A DNA stretch of 47,520 nucleotides from Tritonibacter mobilis (GCF_001681715.1 NZ_LNWY01000023.1:1-47520), one strand, 5' to 3'. Numbered from the stretch's first letter, positions 1 through 8,120 are shown. The notes: generated from the sequence alone by a model not told the origin. Program-made: numbers and translations.

Positions 1-158
1 TTGTCAACATGACCTAGGAAAACCTGACGTTCTTCTGGAAAGTCGGCAGACTTGTAAACACACGTGAAAATAAAGCTCGAATTAGAGAACTTGGCTTCAA
101 CGAACTCTTCAATAAACATACTGACAAGGCGATCATTGTAATTAAATAGGTTCACCAT
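1..158 (-). CDS. Hypothetical protein, N-terminal part only (runs off the window)
   Basis: An open frame starts at an ATG whose first base is the last base of the TAA stop of the upstream gene (TAATG), a typical translational-coupling junction. It stays open for 52 codons to the window edge. The visible product begins MVNLFNYNDRLVSMF and has ordinary composition with aromatic and acidic residues. I recognise no family. The coupling to the preceding small gene supports both as real and as one operon of island cargo. The C-terminus is outside the window, so its size is unknown. Confidence 0.5.
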   Translation of the reverse strand, partial: MVNLFNYNDRLVSMFIEEFVEAKFSNSSFIFTCVYKSADFPEERQVFLGHVD

Positions 159-433
159 TATGACTTTCTGTGCCGGATTTTGATTCGGTCAGCTTGGATT
201 GTTTTAGATAGCTTTACATATGCGGAAAGTACCGAGTTTGGAATGCGCACTCTGTTACGTAGCTTTCCCGTTCGGTGACGAAATGTAGCTGTGCTTGAGT
301 CTAACGTCTGTTCTCGTCTGTGTGCATGCAGCAAAATTCTGCTCTGCTCTGCTCTACTCTGCTCTGCTAATTGCTGATACCGAAGCTTTGTAAGAGATGC
401 TTGCTGCGCCTCGCTAACGTCCGTGTCTGACAC
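158..433 (-). CDS. Small hypothetical protein containing a pentanucleotide-repeat tract
   Basis: This 91-residue basic, Gln/Arg-rich protein starts at a GTG preceded by an AAGG sequence. It ends in TAATG overlap with the next gene. Residues about 22-31 are a tandem AEQSR-AEQSR, encoded by six consecutive copies of the 5-bp unit AGCAG (one copy variant, 339-368). No domain is recognised and no membrane segment is evident. Because the repeat unit is not a multiple of three, slippage would shift the frame and could switch this gene and its coupled partner. It could also be a degraded gene; the coupling is the main reason to keep it. Confidence 0.4.
   Translation of the reverse strand: MSDTDVSEAQQASLTKLRYQQLAEQSRAEQSRILLHAHRREQTLDSSTATFRHRTGKLRNRVRIPNSVLSAYVKLSKTIQADRIKIRHRKS
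339..368. repeat. Pentanucleotide tandem repeat (CTGCT)x6
   Basis: Six head-to-tail copies of CTGCT lie on the plus strand; the fourth is CTACT. They lie inside a small minus-strand gene and encode a duplicated AEQSR. Short tandem repeats with a unit that is not divisible by three are classic slippage sites. Confidence 0.85.
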
Positions 434-679
434 AGCTTTGCCTTGACTAACGGTGCTGGCTTGAACGCCTATTCGTGGGAGATCTGCAGAGTTCTCTCGC
501 CCTTGTGACGGCGGCTTCGCGGTGCTTCGTATGTAGGTCGTTTTTGGGTTGCAAGCGGTTTGGCGGTATCCCGGTTACGCAGATGAAGTTTCCTAGTTCA
601 GCTAGGCGTGAAGGCAATCAGATATGACATGACGTGTACTGTTACGATGGAGAGACCGACTGCCGCGGGGCGAAGCCGA
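434..679. other. Intergenic stretch between integrase 3' end and small island operon
   Basis: No convincing gene, tRNA or terminator was found here. It must carry the promoter for the two small minus-strand genes unless they are read through from the integrase gene, which lies on the same strand upstream. Confidence 0.4.
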
Positions 680-1786
680 TTAAGTCTTGGTCACTCTCTC
701 GATCCACTCCCAACCTTCGTATCTATCCCCGCGCGTCTGAAGGTGAGTGTAGCGCTGCATTGAAGCCCAAGATCGATGGCCCGAAACTGCTGCAACTTGG
801 GGAATTGTCTCTCCCATCTCAAACAGCCTTGAGATACCTTCATGCCGTAGATCGTGGAACACGAGATCTTCGATCCCAAGCATACGGCAGGCCTCGGTCC
901 AACGCCGGGAAATAACGTCTTTTGATGTTCCGAAAATCAATGCTCGCTTCTTTTCCACCTTGCTCTTGAATGGCTTCATGGACTGCGCGACCTGTAGCGC
1001 TGGGGCAGGGAGGTCACACCATACATCGTTGCCCGCCTTTTTGCCGGGGTGCTTCATGTCCTTTATGAAAAGTCGGCTGGTTTCAGGGTCCAGATCGGTG
1101 TGTTTTGCGCGGGCAATCTCAGACTCCCGGCGGGTAGAAAACAGTGCAAAGAGGGTAATTTTGTGCATGGGCGCGGAGCCCGGATGGTTTAGGTAACTGG
1201 TCTCAAAATATTCCAGGATTGCTTCCAATTCGTCGCGCGTCGGGCGTCTATCTCGAGCTTTGGATCTGCCGGTGATCCCAAGTCGGTTGCACACCGTCAT
1301 CGCATCAATTGTAGCAGACCGGTCCAGATCAAATCCCCATGCCAGCTTAGCAACCGCAAAAACTGAACTGAGCGCTGATAGGTAGATGTGAACCGTGGAG
1401 GGTGATCGTCCACCGTTGGAGAGTTCTTGTGCTAAGGCAACGACCTCCCGACTGCCGATGTCGCTGCAGTGCCGATCTGCGATGTCGAAGTTGTTCAGGA
1501 TCGTATTCAGTACCTGGCGTTTCGTTGTCCCCATCTCTCGTTTGTGGTTGTCGAGGTAGACTTTGATTGCGTCCGAGAGTCTTCGCCCCTTCATTCTGAG
1601 TTCATGGCCCTGACCATTCTCGACAAGCTCTCTGATGTCTTTGGATCTAGATTTTATCCATTGCTCAGCATGTCGTTTCTTGTCGAAAGTACGGTTCTCC
1701 CGATAGCGCTCTCCCTTTCGTATAATGTCAATTTGTGCCAGATAGGCCATCGAGCCATCGGCTCGTTTACGTTCAACGACTGGCAT
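680..1786 (-). CDS. Tyrosine recombinase (dusA-associated integrase)
   Basis: A site-specific tyrosine recombinase of 368 residues from the chosen start. The C-terminal catalytic domain carries Arg at about 219-220 (STRRESEIAR), Lys about 245, the HxxR box H311-R314 (HDLRHEG), His 337 (SGHRSW) and the nucleophile Tyr 346 (MQRYTHL). The N-terminal half has the SAM-like core-binding domain. I chose the ATG giving MPVVERKRADG because homologues start this way; an upstream ATG at 1855 would add 23 residues encoded by G-rich repeats. It sits head-to-head with dusA with about 100 bp between starts, which identifies the integration target. All catalytic residues are present, so it is probably active. 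Confidence 0.9.
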   Translation of the reverse strand: MPVVERKRADGSMAYLAQIDIIRKGERYRENRTFDKKRHAEQWIKSRSKDIRELVENGQGHELRMKGRRLSDAIKVYLDNHKREMGTTKRQVLNTILNNFDIADRHCSDIGSREVVALAQELSNGGRSPSTVHIYLSALSSVFAVAKLAWGFDLDRSATIDAMTVCNRLGITGRSKARDRRPTRDELEAILEYFETSYLNHPGSAPMHKITLFALFSTRRESEIARAKHTDLDPETSRLFIKDMKHPGKKAGNDVWCDLPAPALQVAQSMKPFKSKVEKKRALIFGTSKDVISRRWTEACRMLGIEDLVFHDLRHEGISRLFEMGETIPQVAAVSGHRSWASMQRYTHLQTRGDRYEGWEWIERVTKT

Positions 1787-1836
1787 GCCCCAACATTCCC
1801 CAAAAAATCCCCAACATTGTTGGGGGAACATGCCAG
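1780..1836. repeat. Nested inverted repeats over the integrase start
   Basis: The outer arms CTGGCATG (1780-1787) and CATGCCAG (1829-1836) flank a perfect 17-bp palindrome (1809-1825, CCCCAACA-T-TGTTGGGG) and a related half-site CCCCAACATTCCCC (1788-1801). The structure covers the ATG of the integrase and its leader. It could be an autoregulatory operator, integrase or excisionase arm sites, or an RNA hairpin limiting translation. Confidence 0.65.
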
Positions 1837-1890
1837 AACGTGCAAAAATATGCAATTATCGGCTAGTTTGACGGTCAAGGAAATCTGACG

Positions 1891-2901
1891 ATGAGAAAAG
1901 AAATCGAAGGAAAATCAAGGATTTGGCGGGCTGCGCGGTTGTCGGTAGCGCCTATGATGGACTGGACCACGCGCGAATGCCGATATTTGCACCGTTTACT
2001 GTCAAAAGAGACGTTGCTTTACACTGAAATGGTGACGGCACCGGCTCTGGTCAGAGGGCGCGCGCTTCATTTGCTCGACCATGATATTAGCGAACACCCG
2101 GTCGCATTGCAGCTCGGTGGGTCTGATCCGGATGAGCTGGCGGAGGCCGCGAAGATCGGGGCTGAGGCGGGCTATGATGAGATCAACCTGAACTGCGGTT
2201 GCCCGAGTGATCGCGTTCAATCCGGGGCCTTCGGAGCTATCTTGATGCAATCGCCTGAGTTGGTCGCCGATTGCATGGCGGCGATGGCGCAGGCCGTGGA
2301 CGTCGAGGTCACCGTAAAATGCCGCATCGGAGTCGATGATCAAAACCCGCAGGACGTCCTGCCAGAATTTCTCGAGAAAATCCGCGCCGCGGGCGTTGAT
2401 CGCGTCACCATTCACGCCCGAAAAGCCTGGCTCAAGGGATTGTCTCCAAAGGAAAACCGCGACATCCCGCCGCTTGATTATGAGCTTGTTCACCAGATGA
2501 AAGCCAGTTTTCCTGACATGCATATCTCGATCAACGGGGGCATTGCGACGCTGGAGGATGCACAGGCGCAGCTGGCGCGCGGACTTGATGGCGTGATGAT
2601 CGGGAGGGCTGCATACCACCAGCCCGCAGACGTGCTTTGCGCTGCAGATCCGCGCATCTTTGGCACTGGTGAGGTCTCAGACCCGGTTAGCGTGGTGCAA
2701 GACATGCTCCCTTATATCGAGCGCGAGATGCAACGGGGGGCACGGCTACATCAGATCAGCCGCCACATGCTGGGCCTTTTTGCAGGGCGCCCCGGCGCGC
2801 GGCAATGGCGTCGTCATCTCTCCGAAGGTGCAAGCCGCAAAGGGGCCGGGCCTGAGCTGATTGAGGAGGCGCTCGATCTTGTGATCGCGCGCGCCGCGTA
2901 G
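1891..2901 (+). CDS. dusA: tRNA-dihydrouridine(20/20a) synthase DusA
   Basis: DusA is a flavin-dependent enzyme reducing uridine 20/20a in the D-loop of tRNA. This 336-residue protein has the normal family length. It shows the N-terminal A-P-M-M-D-W motif (residues 20-25), the NLNCGCPS loop with the catalytic Cys 104, and the VTIHARKAWLKG and INGGI phosphate/FMN-binding elements of the TIM barrel, followed by the C-terminal helical domain. The first ~18 residues (MRKEIEGKSRIWRAARLS) are likely supplied by the inserted island, since dusA islands regenerate the gene's start; promoter and start may therefore be foreign. It is followed after 8 bp by an oxygenase-like gene, probably co-transcribed. 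Confidence 0.95.
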   Translation: MRKEIEGKSRIWRAARLSVAPMMDWTTRECRYLHRLLSKETLLYTEMVTAPALVRGRALHLLDHDISEHPVALQLGGSDPDELAEAAKIGAEAGYDEINLNCGCPSDRVQSGAFGAILMQSPELVADCMAAMAQAVDVEVTVKCRIGVDDQNPQDVLPEFLEKIRAAGVDRVTIHARKAWLKGLSPKENRDIPPLDYELVHQMKASFPDMHISINGGIATLEDAQAQLARGLDGVMIGRAAYHQPADVLCAADPRIFGTGEVSDPVSVVQDMLPYIEREMQRGARLHQISRHMLGLFAGRPGARQWRRHLSEGASRKGAGPELIEEALDLVIARAA

Positions 2902-2909
2902 GGGCCGGG

Positions 2910-3701
2910 ATGCTCGATCATTTCCGGCAATTCGGCTGGCTGCGTTTTCCGATGGACCCGCGCGTCAGATCTTGGGCAGAGCAGGCGCGAGACGCCGCAG
3001 CAGATGCAATCTCAGACCCGGCTCACGCTCAATGGCTCGAATGTGAGGGGACGTGGTTCATCGGTGTGGACGCGCTGCCCAATGATGCCGAGGGCCGCCT
3101 TCCATCAGGCGCGCCGTTGGAGGGACCTGCGGTTGATTTTATCAGCAAACATCTCGGCGTTCTTCCACCGCTGCACCGCGCACAACTATCCGTCATATAC
3201 CCCGGCTACCCACGTCCCAGACGGGGGGAAAGCGACGCGGCCTTTGGGTATCGCCGAAATCGCGATGCAGCCCATGTGGATGGGATCAAGATGTTCGGGG
3301 GGGCCCGCCGCCGTCGCGTCGAGGAGCCGCATGCCTGGGTTCTGGGGCTACCGCTGAACGTGACCAGTCCCGATGCCGCTCCGCTGGTGGTCTGGGAAGG
3401 AAGTCATGAAATCATGCGCGAGGCCTTTGCCAGCGTATTTAAAGGGGTGCCAGCGCAGGAATGGCACCTTGTTGATGTGACCGACGCCTATACCGCAGCG
3501 CGCCGTGAGGTGTTTGAGACTTGCAAACGCGTGACTGTTCATGCCGCACCAGGGGAGGCGTATCTGATGCACAGGCTCTGCCTGCATGGTGTGGCGCCTT
3601 GGTCAGATGCGGCGACCGTCCCTGAGGGAGAAGGCCGTATGATCGCCTACTTCCGTCCCGAAATGTCGCAGTGGCAGGCCCATTGGCTCGCGGATCTCTG
3701 A
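2910..3701 (+). CDS. Phytanoyl-CoA dioxygenase-like Fe(II)/2-oxoglutarate oxygenase family protein
   Basis: A 263-residue protein with the iron-binding facial triad pattern of the double-stranded beta-helix oxygenases: H122-x-D124 (AAHVDG), distal His 226 (CLHGVAPW), and a following Arg (GRMIAYFRP, about 243-249) fitting 2-oxoglutarate carboxylate binding. The region LVVWEGSHEIM matches the 'W-x-GSH' stretch typical of phytanoyl-CoA dioxygenase relatives. The substrate is unknown. The gene starts 8 bp after dusA with a GGGCCGGG purine-rich leader, so it may be in a dusA transcript. No signal peptide: cytoplasmic. Confidence 0.7.
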   Translation: MLDHFRQFGWLRFPMDPRVRSWAEQARDAAADAISDPAHAQWLECEGTWFIGVDALPNDAEGRLPSGAPLEGPAVDFISKHLGVLPPLHRAQLSVIYPGYPRPRRGESDAAFGYRRNRDAAHVDGIKMFGGARRRRVEEPHAWVLGLPLNVTSPDAAPLVVWEGSHEIMREAFASVFKGVPAQEWHLVDVTDAYTAARREVFETCKRVTVHAAPGEAYLMHRLCLHGVAPWSDAATVPEGEGRMIAYFRPEMSQWQAHWLADL

Positions 3702-3817
3702 TCCCTGTCTCTATCCATTTCTGCAGCACTAGCGGAGAGTGCCGCGGCCAAATACTGGACGCGGGGCCTCTCTTCTAACACCAAATATCCCCGCCGGAGG
3801 CCGCGGGCGTCAGCCCG
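3702..3817. other. Convergent intergenic region with dispersed repeat
   Basis: Spacer between two convergent genes. It holds one copy of the 20-bp repeat also found before soxA and no clear terminator hairpin with a T-run. Confidence 0.4.
3782..3801. repeat. Dispersed 20-bp repeat, copy 1
   Basis: The sequence CAAATATCCCCGCCGGAGGC occurs here and again, identical over 20 bp, at 8121-8140. Both copies are intergenic and lie just downstream of a stop codon. It resembles a short repeat scattered through Roseobacter genomes (recollection, not checked). Confidence 0.7.
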
Positions 3818-4054
3818 CTACCTCTTGCGCAGCAAGCGCGCGGCACGTCCACCCCGACGCGCTTTGGGGGCCGCAGATCGAGTCGGCAATGCGGCCATAA
3901 TCTCGGAGCGTTCCACATCGCTCATTTTCGACCAACGGGTGATTTCGTCGATGGAGCGCGCGCAGCCGGTACAGAGCCGCGTTTCCGGATGGATCACGCA
4001 GAGCTTTACGCAAGGGCTCTCAATCTCCTGTCGCTTCCAGACGTCGTCGGTCAT
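3818..4054 (-). CDS. DUF1289 domain-containing protein
   Basis: A 78-residue protein with the DUF1289 signature near its N-terminus: SPCVKLC-(6)-LCTGCARSIDEI, including three or four conserved Cys that suggest a small metal-binding knuckle. The C-terminus is Arg/Lys/Ala-rich. Function is unknown. It follows ruvX by three bases and is the last gene of the ccmI-ruvX-DUF1289 run, so it is probably translated from the same mRNA. Confidence 0.85.
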   Translation of the reverse strand: MTDDVWKRQEIESPCVKLCVIHPETRLCTGCARSIDEITRWSKMSDVERSEIMAALPTRSAAPKARRGGRAARLLRKR

Positions 4055-4057
4055 GAC

Positions 4058-4531
4058 TTACCCGCTCTTGATGTGGCGCAACCGGTCCAGCGCCCCTTGC
4101 AGGATATACGAGGCCGCAACATGGTCGATCACCTCTGCGCGACGTTTTCGAGACGTATCAGCCTCCAGCAGCGCTCTTTCGGCGGCCACCGTCGACAGCC
4201 GTTCGTCCCAAAACCCGATGGGCAGGTCCGTCACACGCGACAGATTGCGTGCAAAGGCGCGGGTGGACTGACAGCGCGGCCCCTCAGAGCCATCCATATT
4301 GCGAGGCAGACCCAGAATAATGCCATTGATGTCGCGTCCAGCGATGATCTCCAGCAGGCGATTGCTGTCGAGCGTGAATTTCTTACGCCGGATGGTCTCT
4401 AGTGGGGTGGCCACCGCGCCGATCCGGTCAGAGACCGCAACCCCGATGGTTTTTTCGCCAAAATCCAGACCGACAAGCGCCGTCATCTGAGGTAGGGTGG
4501 CTGCGAAATCCTCGAATGCGTCATGGATCAT
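4058..4531 (-). CDS. ruvX: Putative pre-16S rRNA nuclease / Holliday junction resolvase-like RuvX (YqgF)
   Basis: RNase H-fold protein of the YqgF/RuvX family, 157 residues. It shows the first catalytic Asp in LVGLDFGEKTIGVAV, the GLPRNMDG loop, the FWDERLST motif with Glu, and the terminal Asp in IDHVAASYIL. YqgF is implicated in processing the 5' end of 16S rRNA; a resolvase role has also been proposed. Its ATG overlaps the stop of ccmI as ATGA, indicating translational coupling. Confidence 0.92.
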   Translation of the reverse strand: MIHDAFEDFAATLPQMTALVGLDFGEKTIGVAVSDRIGAVATPLETIRRKKFTLDSNRLLEIIAGRDINGIILGLPRNMDGSEGPRCQSTRAFARNLSRVTDLPIGFWDERLSTVAAERALLEADTSRKRRAEVIDHVAASYILQGALDRLRHIKSG

Positions 4532-5769
4532 TTGTTGGCCTCCACCTGCGCCATAGCGGCGTTCAGGATCTCTAGCGCGGCATCATTGTCAGCAAACTGC
4601 TGCTTGGCCTCGGCAAAAATTTCGCCTGCTTGCGCGTCGCGCCCCAGCACCCCCAAGGCAGAGATCAGCCGCGCCCATTCCGCCGGGGTGCCGCCTTCGC
4701 TCGCCAGACGCTCCGCAAGGCCCGAGACCATTCCCTCAATCACCTGCTGGCGTTCCTCAGGAGACAAGTTCTGCATTGCTTCAACCTGTTCAGCACTGGG
4801 GCCGGGCAGGGGGGCTGCGGGTTCTCCACCGGGGGCAATCGGTTCATATTCCACCCCGGCGAGACCTGCCATATCCGGGATTTGCGCCTCAATCGCACGA
4901 ATCCAGGGCGCGCCAGCAGGACCGTCTTTCAGGGTCTCAGCCCAAATGCGATAGCCCCGGTCTGGTCGCCCGTTCTGCCCCATCATCAGGCCAAAATAAT
5001 AGCGTGCCCGCCCATCTTCTGGTGTCACGGAGAGCGCCTGAAGCAACAAATCTTCGCTCTCGGGCGAGACATAGCCGCCTGCGGCCATCACTTGCAGTTC
5101 GGCCTGATCAATCAGATCCCGCGTGTCGATATCGCCCGACTGCAATTCTATATAGCGGGCCTTGGCCTCATATGCGGCTTTGAAGTTCCCAAGCCGTGCC
5201 TCATGCTGAGCAAGCAGGGCCTGACCTTGTGGATCTTCCGGGCGCTGAGCCGTGGCGCTGCGCAATTGCTCCACAAGTTTCAGATAGTTTGGATCAGCCT
5301 GTGGCTCAGTTGCGGCGGGCATGCGCGCTTCGGCCTCGGCCTGCGTGGGGCGATTTTCGGCACGTTCTTTTGCCAGTGCCAGCCGCTCGGCAAGGCTGTA
5401 GTCCCCATATCCGGGCGCGCCAAGCTGCCAATACAGCCCGCCGGTCCCAAGTGCGATGACCAAAACCATCGCAACCGCCGCGATCCGGCTGGGGCCATTG
5501 TCCTGTTCTTTGCCAGCCTCAGCCGCCTGAACCTGTGCATCCGCGGACAGAATGCGGCGCGAGATTTCGGTGCGCAGCCGTTCCGCATCCCCCGTGCTGA
5601 CGATGCCTCTGGCCACGTCACGGTCCAGATCCTTGAGTTGCTGGCGATAGACACGCAAATCATAAGCGGCAGCGGGTTCGCTCGTACCATTGCGATTGCG
5701 CAGCACCACCATTGCCAGCATTGCCGCAAGCATCAGGGTCACAACACCGGTCAAAATCCAAAAAGCCAT
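4528..5769 (-). CDS. ccmI: c-type cytochrome biogenesis protein CcmI
   Basis: CcmI chaperones apocytochrome c to the heme-ligation complex. From the chosen ATG (GGAGAGA five bases upstream) the protein has 413 residues. An N-terminal membrane segment (about 2-22, AFWILTGVVTLMLAAMLAMV) is followed by a cytoplasmic coiled-coil loop (YRQQLKDLDRDVARG), a second membrane segment (IAAVAMVLVIALGTGG) and a long periplasmic TPR-like C-terminal domain. That is the standard CcmI architecture. It is divergent from soxB with about 240 bp between. Confidence 0.92.
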   Translation of the reverse strand: MAFWILTGVVTLMLAAMLAMVVLRNRNGTSEPAAAYDLRVYRQQLKDLDRDVARGIVSTGDAERLRTEISRRILSADAQVQAAEAGKEQDNGPSRIAAVAMVLVIALGTGGLYWQLGAPGYGDYSLAERLALAKERAENRPTQAEAEARMPAATEPQADPNYLKLVEQLRSATAQRPEDPQGQALLAQHEARLGNFKAAYEAKARYIELQSGDIDTRDLIDQAELQVMAAGGYVSPESEDLLLQALSVTPEDGRARYYFGLMMGQNGRPDRGYRIWAETLKDGPAGAPWIRAIEAQIPDMAGLAGVEYEPIAPGGEPAAPLPGPSAEQVEAMQNLSPEERQQVIEGMVSGLAERLASEGGTPAEWARLISALGVLGRDAQAGEIFAEAKQQFADNDAALEILNAAMAQVEANK

Positions 5770-6012
5770 CGTCTCTCCGCCGTTTGGTTCCATCTATAGG
5801 CGCGAGCGCGCGGAAAAAAGCCCTATTGCTGCGACCCGCTGTCCCGCCCCCGACAGGATGTGCAAGACTGCGGCAAGATGCGAACCGGTAGAGCCGTGGT
5901 GCAAACCTGCGCCTCATGTCGCAAACCTGACGAAACGCGACGATTAACGGCGCGGTGCTGCGGGCGATCCCGGTCATATCTTGAGGTCAGACACGAAGCA
6001 TTGGATTCGCTC
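5770..6012. promoter_or_regulatory. Divergent promoter region ccmI / sarcosine oxidase operon
   Basis: The 243-bp spacer separates divergent ccmI and soxB, so promoters for both must lie here. I see no unambiguous -35/-10 pair. The ORF extension upstream of soxB through this region lacks family similarity and was not taken as coding. Confidence 0.4.
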
Positions 6013-7257
6013 ATGAAACGCTATTCAGCCTTTGCAGTGGCGCGAGAAGGCCTCCGCTACCACAGCGGATGGGAACGCGCCTGGCGCTCGCCCGAACCCA
6101 AACGCCATTACGATGTCATCATCGTTGGCGCAGGTGGCCACGGTCTTGCCACCGCCTATTATCTGGGAAAGAACTTTGGCATCACCAATGTTGCGGTGAT
6201 CGAAAAGGGCTGGCTCGGTGGCGGCAACACCGGCCGGAACACCACCATCATCCGGTCGAACTACCTGCAGGACCCCTCTGCCGCGATCTATGAGAAAGCG
6301 CGCAGCCTTTACGAGGATCTGTCTCAGGACTTCAACTATAACATCATGTTCAGTCCCCGTGGCGTGATCATGCTGGCCCAGACCGAACATGAGGTGCGCG
6401 GCTACAAGCGCACCGCGCATGCCAATGCGCTGCAGGGCGTCTCCACCGAGTGGATCGAGCCCGCACGTGTCAAGGAACTGGTGCCGATCATCAACCTCGC
6501 AGGTCCGCGCTATCCGGTTCTTGGTGGCCTTTGGCAGGAACGCGGCGGCACCGCCCGTCACGATGCGGTCGCTTGGGGCTATGCGCGCGCGTGCTCCGAC
6601 ATGGGCATGGACATCATCCAGCAATGCGAAGTCACCAATGTGCGCACCGAAAACGGGCGTGTTGTGGGCGTCGACACCACCAAGGGTGCGATCGATTGCG
6701 ATAAACTCGGCATGGTGGTTGCGGGCAATTGTTCTGTGCTGTCCGAAATGGCAGGCTTCCGTCTTCCGGTGGAATCCGTGGCCTTGCAGGCACTGGTCTC
6801 CGAGCCGATCAAACCCTGCATGGATGTGGTGGTGATGGCCAACACCGTGCACGGCTACATGTCGCAATCCGACAAGGGCGAGATGGTGATCGGCGGCGGT
6901 ACCGACGGCTATAACAACTACACCCAGCGCGGCTCTTTCCATCATATCGAGGAAACCGTACGCGCGCTGGTCGAGACCTTCCCGATGGTGAGCCGCCTGA
7001 AAATGCTGCGCCAGTGGGGCGGTATCGTGGATGTGACCGGTGACCGCTCGCCGTTGATTTCCAAAACCCCGGTGCAGAACTGCTTTGTCAACGCAGGCTG
7101 GGGAACGGGGGGCTTCAAGGCGATCCCCGGCTCCGGCTGGGCGATGGCAGAGCTGATGGCGACGGGGCATTCGAACCTCGCCGAAGAATTCTCCATGATG
7201 CGCTTCAAAGAAGGCAAATTCATCGACGAAAGCGTCGCGGCAGGGGTGGCACACTGA
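6013..7257 (+). CDS. soxB: Sarcosine oxidase subunit beta
   Basis: Subunit beta of the heterotetrameric sarcosine oxidase, which oxidises N-methylglycine to glycine with transfer of the methyl carbon to tetrahydrofolate. 414 residues. The dinucleotide-binding Rossmann motif is VIIVGAGGHGLATAYYL (about 36-52). The GGTARHDAVAWG segment has the His (about 183) that in characterised enzymes carries covalent FMN. The C-terminal GWGTGGFKAIPGSGW loop contacts flavin. The start MKRYSAFAVAREG matches homologues, though no strong Shine-Dalgarno precedes it. First gene of soxB-(small ORF)-soxD-soxA-soxG. Confidence 0.95.
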   Translation: MKRYSAFAVAREGLRYHSGWERAWRSPEPKRHYDVIIVGAGGHGLATAYYLGKNFGITNVAVIEKGWLGGGNTGRNTTIIRSNYLQDPSAAIYEKARSLYEDLSQDFNYNIMFSPRGVIMLAQTEHEVRGYKRTAHANALQGVSTEWIEPARVKELVPIINLAGPRYPVLGGLWQERGGTARHDAVAWGYARACSDMGMDIIQQCEVTNVRTENGRVVGVDTTKGAIDCDKLGMVVAGNCSVLSEMAGFRLPVESVALQALVSEPIKPCMDVVVMANTVHGYMSQSDKGEMVIGGGTDGYNNYTQRGSFHHIEETVRALVETFPMVSRLKMLRQWGGIVDVTGDRSPLISKTPVQNCFVNAGWGTGGFKAIPGSGWAMAELMATGHSNLAEEFSMMRFKEGKFIDESVAAGVAH

Positions 7258-7372
7258 TGCAGTGCGTCCGCTCTCAATTCGACACAGGCTTTCCTGCCGC
7301 AATGTCAGAAGGGAACTTCTGCGTGGGTTCGGGCGTTAAGCCCCCGAATGCACAGAGACGCAGGAGGCAACC

Positions 7373-7564
7373 ATGTCTGATCAAACGCAACATTCGTCCG
7401 GTTCCGGCAACGGCGCACTCGCCTTCATCCTTGGTGGTGTGGTCGTCGCCCTCGCAGTCATTGGCTGGATGGTCCTTGGTGGCGAAAACCCGATGGACGA
7501 ACCCGATGTCAGCATCGAGCTGCCCGGTGGCGGCGTCGTCGAAGGCGAAGTCGACGGCAACTAA
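7373..7564 (+). CDS. Small single-pass membrane protein inside the sarcosine oxidase operon
   Basis: A 63-residue protein with a very good ribosome binding site (AGGAGG, 6 bp before ATG). A polar Ser/Gly N-terminus is followed by one transmembrane helix (about 15-36, ALAFILGGVVVALAVIGWMVL) and an acidic, Gly-rich tail ending in VEGEVDGN. No known domain. Its position between soxB and soxD, with soxD 200 bp further on, suggests co-transcription. Topology is probably N-in/C-out. The function is unknown; it could anchor or regulate the operon or be an unrelated passenger. Confidence 0.8.
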   Translation: MSDQTQHSSGSGNGALAFILGGVVVALAVIGWMVLGGENPMDEPDVSIELPGGGVVEGEVDGN

Positions 7565-7765
7565 CCAGTTGGGGCACGCCGCCTCTACTGGTGGCGTGTC
7601 CCGCATCTGCGACACGCGTTTGCCCCGACGTGTGACTTTCGCTGCAGCAACGCGCAATGGCAGTGCTGCGACAGGGGCAGCTCCCCGAACTTTTGATCCC
7701 GCGACGCTGCCTGCCATATGCGCAGGGCAGGGCGCTGCTGTAACTCTTTCGACGGAGCACGCACA

Positions 7766-8098
7766 ATGCTGATCCTTGAATGTCCTTATTGTGGCGTACG
7801 CGCCGAGGAAACCGAACTCCATGGCGGTGGCGAGGCGCATCTGAAACGCTTCGGTCCCGGCTCGACGGATGACGAATTCCATGACTATCTGTTCATGAAG
7901 GAAAACCCGCGCGGGGTGCATCTGGAACGCTGGCGTCACGTCAACGGCTGCGGCAAGTGGTTCCATGCGGCGCGTTGCACTCAAACGCTCGAAGTCTTCG
8001 GCACCTATAGCGCCCAGACCACCGAACCGCCGCAAGAGATCAAGGACAAGATCTCCGCCAAACGTCCGGGCTGGACCTGGCGCGAGTTCAAGGGCTGA
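7766..8098 (+). CDS. soxD: Sarcosine oxidase subunit delta
   Basis: Small zinc-binding subunit of heterotetrameric sarcosine oxidase, 110 residues. CPYCG at 6-9 gives two zinc ligands, and the WRHVNGCGKWF segment (His 58, Cys 62) supplies the rest. The start is set by GGAG nine bases upstream of ATG. Length is normal for the family. Confidence 0.95.
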   Translation: MLILECPYCGVRAEETELHGGGEAHLKRFGPGSTDDEFHDYLFMKENPRGVHLERWRHVNGCGKWFHAARCTQTLEVFGTYSAQTTEPPQEIKDKISAKRPGWTWREFKG

Positions 8099-8120
8099 TC
8101 CTCCATGTTTCATCTTCTCT

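Larger units (their letters stand above)
1..1960. mobile_element. Right end of a genomic island integrated at the 5' end of dusA (partial)
   Basis: A tyrosine recombinase gene sits directly upstream of dusA and is transcribed away from it. This is the arrangement established for the family of integrases that target the 5' end of dusA, where the element replaces the upstream region and start of the gene. The attachment core should lie around the dusA codons for the conserved A-P-M-M-D-W stretch (about 1948-1965); the exact edge cannot be set without the other end, which lies left of the window. The two small unknown genes left of the integrase belong to the island. Confidence 0.7.

Noticed and set aside
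4630-5799. Plus-strand frame opposite ccmI
   Set aside because: Composition is that of an antisense shadow and ccmI has clear domain structure.
5860-6012. N-terminal extension of SoxB
   Set aside because: Cys/Arg-rich sequence unlike the family; homologues start at MKRYS.
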